A DNA stretch of 64,000 nt from Liolophura sinensis (Eukaryota; Mollusca; Polyplacophora; Chitonida; Chitonidae): the NCBI RefSeq assembly GCF_032854445.1, contig NC_088303.1, positions 27,879,265 to 27,943,264 of the forward strand, read 5' to 3'. Under the pieces are notes generated by a model. The model made no database searches, had not been told where the DNA came from, and worked only from the letters and a program-made list of their open reading frames with translations. How positions within the stretch are numbered: the first letter of the stretch is position 1; each line of letters opens with the position of its first letter. The position numbers and the translations under genes are program-made. This document shows positions 55,318 through 64,000 of this stretch, one piece after another.

Positions 55318-58300
55318 TTAGCCTGAGCTGTACTGTATATGATACTGCGCTCTGCCCTTAAATGTGAGAGGCTGTTTATGATGCTGTGCGTGCCTTACCT
55401 GTGTGAGGTGTTTATGGGACTGAAGCCTTACCTGTGTGCGGTGTTTATGGTGCTGAGCCCTTACCTGTGTGAGGTGTTTACGGTACTTAGCCCTTACCTG
55501 TGTGAGGTGTTCATGGTACGGAGCCCTTACCTGTGTGAGGTGTTTATGGTACTGAGCCCTCACCCGTGTGAGGTGTTTATGGTACTGAGGCCTTACCTGT
55601 GTGAGGTGTTTAAGGTACTGAGCCCTTACCTGTGTGAGGTGTTTATGGTACTGAGCCCTTACCTGCGTGAGGTGTTTATGGGACTGAGCCTTTACCTGTG
55701 TGAGGTGTTTACGGTACTGAGGCCTTACCTGTGAGAGGTGTTTAAGGTACTGAGGCCTTACCCGTGTGAGGTGTTTATGGTACTGAGCCCTCACCCGTGT
55801 GAGGTGTTTATGGTACTGAGGCCTTACCCGTGTGAGACGCCTATGGTACACTGCTCTCCCCTCGTTTTTGGCCATTGCTGGTGTGGCTTTCTCCATCTTG
55901 ATTAGAAGATTCTTAATTTTGTCCACATCCATTATATCCACAGGGTCTATGTTGTTCTTGTTGATCAAGTCCACCAGGTACTCTTTGTAGTGTAGTCTGA
56001 AAGCCATAAAGCACTCCTATAGCCGTTCGGGTCACTTTTGCTGACACACCTGTGATTTTGGTGTCACCTGTCACTTGGTCACACCCCTGCGAGTTTGGTG
56101 TCACACACTTGCAGTTTTGGTGTCACATGTCATTTGGTCACACACGTCATTTTGGTGTTATATGATTATAATTGGAGTCACATATGCTATTCTATGCTGT
56201 TCTCATGTCATATGGTCTCACAAATGATATTGTCTCGTGTCACTTGCTAATATGCTAATTTGGTCACTTGGTGTCCCATATACTATTGTGGAATCACATG
56301 CCATCTAATTTGTTACCATGTGATATTTTGGTGTCACGCCATTTGGCATTACACCTGACATACACTGTATTAGCATATTGGAGTCATACACGAATGATCT
56401 TTGGTGTCACATATGCTTCTTTAACATGCTCATCACACACGAACTTGCAATGAAATTGAAACTGTTTTGAAAAGAATTTCCACCCAGTCCTATTGCAACG
56501 CATAAGACCAGTACAAAATACATAGCACAACATCGCTACTTTAGCAATACTGGGAACCTAAACCCACCAATGGGCAGAATTCTGAGGATCTACATCATCC
56601 CGTTTACGTGTTTTTTTCTAACCATGTTAAAATTTGCAGACTGACCCTATCATGCCCTAAAGTCAAGACGTCATATCAGAAAGGGAGGTCACTTTGTTGT
56701 TGTAATGTGATTTCTCGAAACTAGAGTATTAATACTCACTGGCAGAGGCCTGCATGTCCCTCCTTCACCTCCCTGCCACACGCCTCATCCTTCCACCTAT
56801 CGGACAGTTCCTTCTGTTCCTGTACTGGACAAAACCGCGTGTTTTCCTGACCTGGGGGTGGGGCGATATCAAACTCCACATTCTGCTTCTGTACAAGAAC
56901 AACAAAATCACACAACATTAGCGTCTTTTATATGTTTAATTGGGGTTTAACATCCTTTCCAGCATTTCATCCTTTCAGTTGTTTCACGACAGTGACTTCA
57001 TGTAGAAGATCATATCCAGTGCCGACGTATTTACAGACATGTCACCTCACCCAGGAACATTATAGTGACACAGGACTACTTTGCCATGCAATGACATGCT
57101 TTACCATTCAGTGTTCTAATACTCCACGGCAAAACATGTAGTCTAATTATGGCCTTGATGGTAAAAAATTACTATGCATTTACTCACATTAAGACCAAAC
57201 CCCCAAGACAGCATACAATAAACCATGAGTATCAACTGTGCGGAAATGTAAATAAAAGCAGGCAAAAAGTTCGACTAAACTTTTACCTTTAACAACTTCT
57301 GAAGCTCCTCCACCTCATTATCTCTCAGGTAGAAGAAACAGTTCCTGGGGTGATGGCAGTGGAGGCCTTGACTATGACACCAGAGAAACTGCTTACAGCT
57401 CTGTGGAAAACGACGTGAAACATGTCAATTCAGAGAATTTATACCCCGTGCTGAATGTGCTATGGGAAAGCTGATCTGAGTTTTAATACGCCAAAATGAA
57501 CTTGCACAAAAATTTCAGCAAAACCAGACAAAACCAGCCCAGAAACCAATGACCAATCAGAATCAAGGAAATGTTGAAATATGCAAAACTATGGATTAGG
57601 CCAGACCAGACTTCACAAAAAGAACCCCCACATTAGTGTACATGGAGGTATACTGTGTGGAACTGTGGAAGACTTCATGTTCAATCTGGCCAGAATCATC
57701 ACCACAACTCCGTGTCCTTACCTCGGCTCTCCTAAACGGTAACATACAGCCACTGCAGAACTCGTGCCCACACTGAGGACATTTGAAATGCATACAACCA
57801 CCCTTAGCCAGCGCGTATCGCATCTTACAGCTGGGGCACACTGGCAAGAAAAAAACCCCAAAAAACATAACATTTCTTGTACTTAGTAACGAAATTAGAC
57901 TTACTGCCCACATACCGTTGTTAACAGTAAAGCGGAAAAAGTGAGTAACAAAGAAATCCTGGTTTCAGCAGAAAATTTCCCATTTGTTCAACTGAGAAGT
58001 GTTTTCCATGATCAAGTGGTGACATTAACAAACATGTACTGCTGAGGTCACTTTTATGGCAGCCCAAATTCTGTGAAGTTCACAACAAGGCAGACTACAG
58101 ATTAATGGAAAGAATCCATGAAACTTATCTAGAGTAATCCATAGCCAAAAAGTTGAACAACACACATGTAACAAAAGAAATACATCTAAACAGCCTTCTA
58201 GAGCTCATCACCAGCCACATAAACAAATACATGTAGGTATGGAAGTACCCATACAATGTCATTAAACAACAGCATCAAATTACCAAACTGCAATCATAAT

Positions 58301-61300
58301 TCTGGCTTACAACTGGAATTCAATTGTTGTGTATGTTTAAAGTCATAATGTTCTTAGGCTGAAATACATGATTTATCACAGATTTATACCAAGATGTGAT
58401 CCTGCATTCTTGCCTGATAATCTCGGCAAAATCAATACCACACTCCAGACAAGGGACGCCGATTTAGAACTCATGCAGCACTGACAAAACCTACCTATTC
58501 CATTTTGATCCAGATGTCGTGCAAGACCTGTAGCTTGATTCTCTGGACTATTATCAAACTTCCACTGGGCAAACTCTTCACAGGACAAGCCCTCATGCTG
58601 AACTTCCCACTGTTCACAAAACATATCAATGCGATAAATGTATCATTTCCAATTAATAAAAAAAAATAACAAAATAATAATTATTATTCTGTGACATTAT
58701 TATTATTATCTATAAAATAATAATAAATAGTATTCTGTGAAGTAATAATAATTATTATTATTCTGTATGATAGAATAAGGATTATTTTTTAATAGAAATT
58801 TTTCCTTGAAATAACCTTAACAACAATAATTATTATTATTCTGTGAAATAATAATTATTGCTATGATAATAATAATTTTAATAGTGCATGTAACTTTAAT
58901 AGTGCATGTAATTTTAATAATAATTTTTTACAGAAATTTTTTCTTGAAATAACCCTCAATATTTAAACCTTTACTGGCTTGAGAATGTTTCTTTTGAATA
59001 TATTGTCTGAGGATGTTTGCTGTGTGACAATTTCAGACAAAAAGTTACTATGGTCAGACATTGTTTCTGATATATCTCCATTCTTCAAGTCCACTCATGG
59101 GTATCTATGTGTATTCATTGTAATAATACAACTGTAGTAAGTTTTTCTTATTTTTTCTACAGATTTTACATTTGCTTAAATACAAACATATTTTACAAAG
59201 CTAAAATCAGACCTATCTATCGCTGTTATGTAAATTACATCTATCCATCCACGTAATACTTATTCATATACTTACTGGCTTTTTACACTTGAAGCAGGTA
59301 TGTTGATTACAAGAAGTACACTCCATTTTGAGCTGGTCAGCATTGAAGATAAACCCATTGCCACACTGCAAAGGTAGCACCATATTTTTAAATCTTTATA
59401 TTAGCCTATGAACTAAATGTTAAATACAACAAAAGATTATTCTTCAAAACTGTGTTGTTAATGAAATCTGATTCTGACTTCAACGTTGTTTTCCTTGTAT
59501 TAAGATTAGGCCTGTAATTGCTATTCATACGCTTCTCAACAGCTCACGTTTTCAACAAAATGCATCACTGAGAACCATTTTATGGAATTCTACAAGAAAC
59601 CCATCCAAACGTTAGTCATTTCTTATGGCTTATGTCGTTTCAAATTACAAACCATATTCAATCAAATTTGGCCCAGCAGTTCTGGATATAGAGCGCATGG
59701 AGACTGCTTGCAAAATGTCAAAATTATGTATGAATATTATGTATGAAACAAGGAAGAGATACACTGTTGACACCCTGAGCCTGATAATTAAAAGTCCCCT
59801 CACATAATACAAGATTTGAAGTTTACAGACCAAAAATATTTGTGTTAAATATGAAGTGAATTAAATATGAAGTAAATCTGCTTCTTTTACACTTGAGATG
59901 TTATCTTGTTTTAATACACTCACATGAGCACACCAGCGGAAGTTTGGGTCTTGCATCAGCCTCCAGTCCCTTAACTTGGTCTGGAACATTTCCCTCACCT
60001 CTCTACTAACCAACATAGGTAGCTGCAAAAGTGTTACAAGGAATGGTATGCATAATATTACAAATCAACAGTGTTTTATTCCATACACATGATTTTTTCC
60101 TTGTATTTTGGTTATTTATTTATTTATTTACTTGATTGGTGTTTTATGCCGTACTCAAGAATATTTCACTTATACGACGGCGGCCAGCATTATGGTGGGA
60201 GGAAACCGGGTAGAACCCGAGGAAACCCATGACCATCCACAGGTTGCTGGCAAACCTTCTCATGTATGGCCGGAGGGGAAGCCAGCATGAGCTGGACTTG
60301 AACTCGCCGCAACCGCATTGGTGAGAGACTCCTGGGTCATTACGCTGCCCCAGCACACTAACCAACTGAGCCACAGAGCCCCCTTTTGGTTATTTAGATA
60401 CAGGTTCACAGGTACCTGTATATGATTAACTCAATAACAAAAGTTATATCCAGATTTATAAACACTATTCACATTGAAAACTGAATCAACATCTTGGTTT
60501 AATTCACAAGGGAATCATTCGTCTTTGTAAAATTTGGTCCTTTGGTCAAATCCCTATCTTTTTCATTTTCCAAAATTAAAAAAAAAAAGAATTCTACAGA
60601 CCAACGCTAATTTTTTTGATGGGGTTGTGCTACATCCAATAAAGAATTTATTAAGGATGGCCTGACTTGTGTGTTTATACTATGAGAACTTTGCATGCAT
60701 ATTTTTATACATCGTCACTGATCTCGTCAAACACTGGTGAGGCTATGCTCACTCACCAGCATGTCTAGGAAGGTGAAATGTTCCTGAGCGGCCTGGTCAT
60801 CCTGCTGTATATCCGGTCTCTGGCACACGGGGCAGGCCCAGTTCCTGATGAACTGCTCCTTGATGACTAGCTCCAAGTGCTGGGTCAAACACTCTGTGCA
60901 GATCTTACACGGACAGTGGGTGAAATTACGAATCTGAAGAAGGGAATACATAAGAATTGGAAAACTCATCATTTTATACAAACATTTAAAAAAAAAATAC
61001 TTAAAGAAAAAGAGGGTAAGGAAAATATGATTTGACACAATTTGATCTGTCACCTAGTTAAAGCTGAATGGTACCCAAACTGAATATTTAAATTTCCACA
61101 GAACACTTCTGATCTCATCTTATCTCATGTAAACAATATTCTGCCTTAACTTTCTGAGACCACTTTCATAAAACTTCACAAGTCATATTTCTTGTAACGT
61201 TTTCGTAAGCGACACTGTATACAGGTTATAGCGCCGTAAGTCGAGGTCATTTCCGAGGAAAAGATACTTAAACTTGATTCATGCAGTTTTGTGAACGGTG

Positions 61301-63858
61301 CCCAGGCTTTAAAGCTGCTGCACACAGTCATACAGGTTTAAAACGTTATTACTTTGATTTTTGTTTGCCATGCAAAAGAATTTTTCACATACACAACAGC
61401 AGTCAGTTTTAAAGGTGGAGGAAACCAGACTGCCCAGGGTAAACCACTGACCTTTGGTAAGTAAATCATACAAGCTGTCCCTTCTGCAATGTTACAGAAG
61501 AAAATGATGTCTTCTACTGCGATTAGGACCTTTTCAAGCACCCAAAACCACTAGACCATGGCCTACCCCAAGGGTTAGAGTACTTGCCTTGCTCATGGGA
61601 TAGTTGGAGAAGCAGATTTCACATTCCTGTTGGAGGTAAACGAGAGAGCTGGCAACATCCCCGCAGTTCTTCACAGCCTCAATCACATCCTGGAGAGCAA
61701 AGTTCTGGTCAGGGCGGGTGAAGATGTGGATGACAGCCTTAGCTCTGATCCAGCCCTGAAGCCTGCCCTCTACCAGCACCATTCGTACACGACGCTAGAA
61801 CAGCAAAACCCATCCATGAAAAGTCTTACAAAATCTCTTGTGACCAATGGTGTAAAAGAATACTTATTAAAATGAACAAAACCAAACAATTCAAAACTAT
61901 GTGTAAAAGTTTTCACTTTTCTTTTGTACAAAAAAGTGAGTAATTTTTCTGCATCAAATATTTGAACAAAATGCATTTTAATAGAATTCTTCACTTTTTT
62001 TAAAGAAAAAAAAAATGAAGAATTTTTGTGCATCAAATAACTGAAAAGATGACAAGGGCAATGATAATACTGGGTCCAAAAGAAGGCTGGATTCAAGCTA
62101 AATAAGAATAATGGACAAGAAGAGCTTACCTCATAATCTACAGCTCCATCCCGAACCTTCTCCTGAAAATCTTCATGGCTAATCACACTGTTGGCCACCA
62201 AGTCTTGTTCGTGATTGGCTGCTGCCATCAGCAATGCTTCTGGTTGGCTGTTATTAGGATTCTGCCAAATACGCTCTAGGTAAGGCTGCAGCTGAGCTTG
62301 CTGAAGATCTGTGAGTGCCTTCTCAACGTCTCCCTTCCTTTGATGCAGACAACGTAGGATTGCCTCCCTTGGAAATGGCCCCTCCATGACTAAATGCTGG
62401 AACTGGACAAAGGTCAAGCAGAAATTAGACAGGGGGCATGGGACACATAAGGGAGACCAACTTAAACAGGCAAACGTCAAATATGCCAAAGCGGATAGTT
62501 TAATAGTTCATGCCTTCAAGACAGATTTTCATTTTGTAAAAAGATTTGGGAAGTCCAGAATAAATGTTACGTAATATTTAAGCCATTCAGAGGAAATTTA
62601 AAAATCCCCTCATGAAATATATGTAGATGCACAACAGACAGCAATGGCAAACTGTGTCAAATGCATGTTGTATATTCTACCTATCTAAGCTGAAAAACAT
62701 CATCTTCATTTTTAAAAGCTTTCTCGACATCTCTGTAACTGACATTAGCTGATGTTGTATTTCTCGACATCTCTGTAACTGACATTAGCTGATGTTGTAT
62801 TTCTCTACATTTCACTGCCTAGAAAATAGATGTCATTGTCATGAGATAACCTACTTCCTGCATACCTCAATAAGAGGGGTCCCACTTCTCATATTATCAC
62901 ATCTCAAAAACAATCTTCCATTATGCCATAAATGCTATCATGTGGTAAGTGAGGAAAGCTACTGGGCCAGTAGATCATAGTGTATTGTATTTGATCAGAT
63001 TGTCATAGTTTCTACATGTATATGATATGACAGTCAGTTTTATGGGTGGTGGAAACCCGAGTGTCTAGTGTAAACCACCAACATTTGGCAAGTTACTGAC
63101 AAACCTTCCTTCACAAGACATACATGTACATGCCATACTGGTGAAAAGACAAGTGACCTTCAACACATGTATGCAAAACTAAGTTATTTACTTATTTGAT
63201 CGGTGTTTTATGTCGTGCTCACGAGCATTTTAATAGGAAACTCACAAAACTCCTTCCAACCTGTATCAAGACGGTTCAAAACTCTGAACTCATTAATTCT
63301 TTGCTTTATTACGTTACAGTTATCTGTGTATGTGTGCTCATAAAACATATACATACACACGCACTGAAACTAGAAGAAAACGATGTCTTCTACTGTCATT
63401 TGGACCCTCCACGTGGCTCGTCCTCGAGTCTCCCATTATACAACATTGTTAGCATTGAACATGAATACGGTGAGAGTAAACCAGGGAAAAAATTACAAGA
63501 TACAACAATGACAGTTATCTGTAAGTTCATTGTATGATGCTAGATTTCTCTGGTCACTTGAAAGACAACATTTACCACGTTTGCAAGTACATACGTTTTT
63601 CTTCCTTTTGCTAACACAGTCTTTCACGGCCTCTTCGACATTTCCCCATGCCTTTTTCAATGACTCTTTCGCCTCCACATCTGTTATCTGCCCAATGTCA
63701 TTGTGGGTGCTAGCTTGGCCTTCGCTGGTTGCCAATGCGATGACTGTGTCAATCATATCTTGCCAGTTTTCTTTTAACCAATCGACAGGCTTTTTATTTC
63801 CACACATTTCCAAAGCAATCTGTAGTTCCTCTGGCACAAAGCCGAGCTTGTCGGCATC
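55318..63858 (-). CDS. RNF31: RNF31/HOIP RBR E3 ligase, C-terminal part (5' end beyond the window)
   Basis: The catalytic LUBAC subunit, which makes Met1-linked ubiquitin chains in NF-kappaB and innate signalling. Exons in coding order: 63595-63858, 62130-62402, 61588-61794, 60757-60933, 59924-60022, 59276-59365, 58495-58609, 57722-57840, 57287-57400, 56740-56888, 55318-55996. Phases agree; 761 residues in the window. Order: UBA-like region (first two exons), RING1 ([24 protein letters not shown]), IBR (WCAHCGNGFIF, CTSC, CFKCKK), RING2 ([20 protein letters not shown], with catalytic Cys codon 57794-57796), then the linear-chain-determining domain ([38 protein letters not shown]). One intron is GC-AG (donor AAG/GCAAGT at 61588/61587). 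The last exon either runs through an 11-residue repeat to TAA at 55318-55320, as modelled here, or splices out at GTAAGG (boundary 55828/55827) to an exon not found. Confidence 0.93.
55330..55850 (-). repeat. 33-bp minisatellite in frame with the RNF31 last exon, about 14-16 units
   Basis: In the gene sense the unit reads CAGTACCATAAACACCTCAC, ACAGGTAAGGGCT. In the RNF31 frame it encodes QYHKHLT(Q/R)VR(A/P), an 11-residue basic repeat; 13 clear units follow RRLTR without a stop. The unit also contains CA(C)(A/G)G/GT(A/G)AGG, a good 5' splice donor, matching the junction after RRLTR. Human RNF31 instead ends with a short unique tail. The array therefore either extends the protein or is a donor-seeded intronic repeat. 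Confidence 0.93.
56030..56430 (+). repeat. Degenerate TTTGGTGTCACA-type repeat in the last RNF31 intron
   Basis: GATTTTGGTGTCACCTGTCA, GAGTTTGGTGTCACACACTT, GTTTTGGTGTCACATGTCAT and ATATTTTGGTGTCACGCCAT occur at irregular 25-40 base spacing, together with weaker CATTTGG(T/C)(C/A)(A/T)CAC variants. It is an old, decayed minisatellite between RNF31 exons 56740-56888 and 55318-55996. Confidence 0.55.
58640..58935. repeat. AAT/ATT-rich simple repeat in an RNF31 intron
   Basis: Runs of AATAATAATTATTATT alternate with TTCTGTGA(A/C)ATAAT segments. Both orientations of the trinucleotide occur, so the stretch is strongly self-complementary. No coding content. Confidence 0.8.
60108..60386 (-). mobile_element. 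SINE, family A, full length in an RNF31 intron
   Basis: On the plus strand: tail (TTTA)n, TTGGTGTTTTATGCCGTACTC, ATACGACGGCGGCCAGCATT, GGCCGGAGGGGAAGCCAGCA, AACTCGCCGCAACCGCATTG, and the inverted head GCACACTAACCAACTGAGCC. It is the least diverged copy here, with a complete tRNA-like head. Confidence 0.92.
61159..61303. mobile_element. Fold-back (MITE-like) element in an RNF31 intron
   Basis: The ends ACCACTTTCATAAAACTTCA and CAGTTTTGTGAACGGTGCC are imperfect inverted repeats enclosing about 105 bases with a further CGTAAG/GTAAGTCG-like inner symmetry. The right end matches the left end of the element at 51260 when inverted. Confidence 0.45.
61345..61460 (-). mobile_element. SINE, family E, fragment in an RNF31 intron
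   Basis: The reverse complement contains CAGTGGTTTACCCTGGGCAG, TCTGGTTTCCTCCACCTTTA and AAACTGACTGCTGTTGTGTA. It matches the middle of the copy at 37600-37810 and the fragment at 63010-63110, and resembles the 42-bp minisatellite unit at 15153-16550. Confidence 0.5.
62720..62815 (+). repeat. 40-bp direct duplication in an RNF31 intron
   Basis: TTTCTCGACATCTCTGTAAC followed by TGACATTAGCTGATGTTGTA occurs twice in tandem with no visible change, then begins a third time (TTTCTCTACAT). It is a very young duplication. Confidence 0.9.
63010..63110 (-). mobile_element. SINE, family E, fragment
   Basis: ATGACAGTCAGTTTTATGGG, TGGTGGAAACCCGAGTGTCT and AGTGTAAACCACCAACATTT on the plus strand are the reverse complement of the family E middle part seen at 37600 and 61345. 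Head and tail are missing. Confidence 0.45.
63184..63445 (+). repeat. Dispersed repeat F, copy 2, next to a SINE tail
   Basis: The first 45 bases (TTATTTGATCGGTGTTTTATG, TCGTGCTCACGAGCATTTTA) are the inverted 3' end of family A. From about 63226 the sequence matches repeat F at 49515-49745 (CTCCTTCCAACCTGTATCAA, CTCATTAATTCTTTGCTTTA, AGAAGAAAACGATGTCTTCT). The junction may mean repeat F inserted next to, or is joined with, the SINE 3' end. Confidence 0.6.
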
Positions 63859-64000
63859 CTGTAATGTTACAGGAAACAGGCCTTGGTATTACAGTAACAA
63901 ATCTTTGCCATATATTATCCTGTTTACACTGCATATTTGTATTATTTTTAATTGTTCAGTTTGTGTTCAAGCCATGATCCTCCAGTTTTCAACTTAACAA

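Overview
The window is eukaryotic nuclear DNA from an animal, most likely a mollusc (bivalve or gastropod; species not determinable here). Four conserved, intron-rich protein genes can be rebuilt exon by exon from splice sites, reading phase and family similarity. The rest is AT-rich intron and intergenic DNA with tRNA-derived SINEs, one LINE fragment, fold-back elements and about a dozen minisatellite arrays. The SINE set, with a common 3' end, and the abundant 33-54 bp minisatellites are what suggest a mollusc; the proteins only say metazoan.

Layout. 1-3115: intergenic, with SINEs. 3116-14097 (+): diphosphomevalonate decarboxylase (MVD), 12 coding exons, 395 residues. 14098-17985: gap between convergent genes, holding a 1.4 kb 42-bp minisatellite. 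17986-25274 (-): NOB1, the PIN-domain endonuclease of 18S rRNA 3'-end maturation, 8 exons, 483 residues. 25275-29803: gap between the divergent genes NOB1 and WWP1. 29804-42672 (+): a WWP1/ITCH/Su(dx)-type HECT ubiquitin ligase (C2, four WW, HECT), 19 exons, 891 residues. 42673-55317: long gap between convergent genes with five tandem arrays and a LINE relic. 55318 to beyond 63858 (-): the C-terminal 761 codons of RNF31/HOIP, the RBR ligase that makes linear ubiquitin chains; its 5' part lies beyond the window.

The four genes do not form one pathway (isoprenoid synthesis, ribosome maturation, two ubiquitin ligases) and look like ordinary metazoan neighbours. The most unusual signal is a recurring link between minisatellites and 5' splice sites. 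In RNF31 a 33-bp array starts at the end of the last recognisable exon; each unit carries a donor-like CAG/GTAAGG and also stays open as an 11-residue repeat. In NOB1 the intron after the zinc-ribbon exon opens with an array whose units repeat AAG/GTCAGT. In MVD, intron 2 opens with a 41-bp array whose units repeat GTAACAT from its donor. A diverged 38-bp version of the RNF31 unit forms a second, noncoding array about 1 kb further on.
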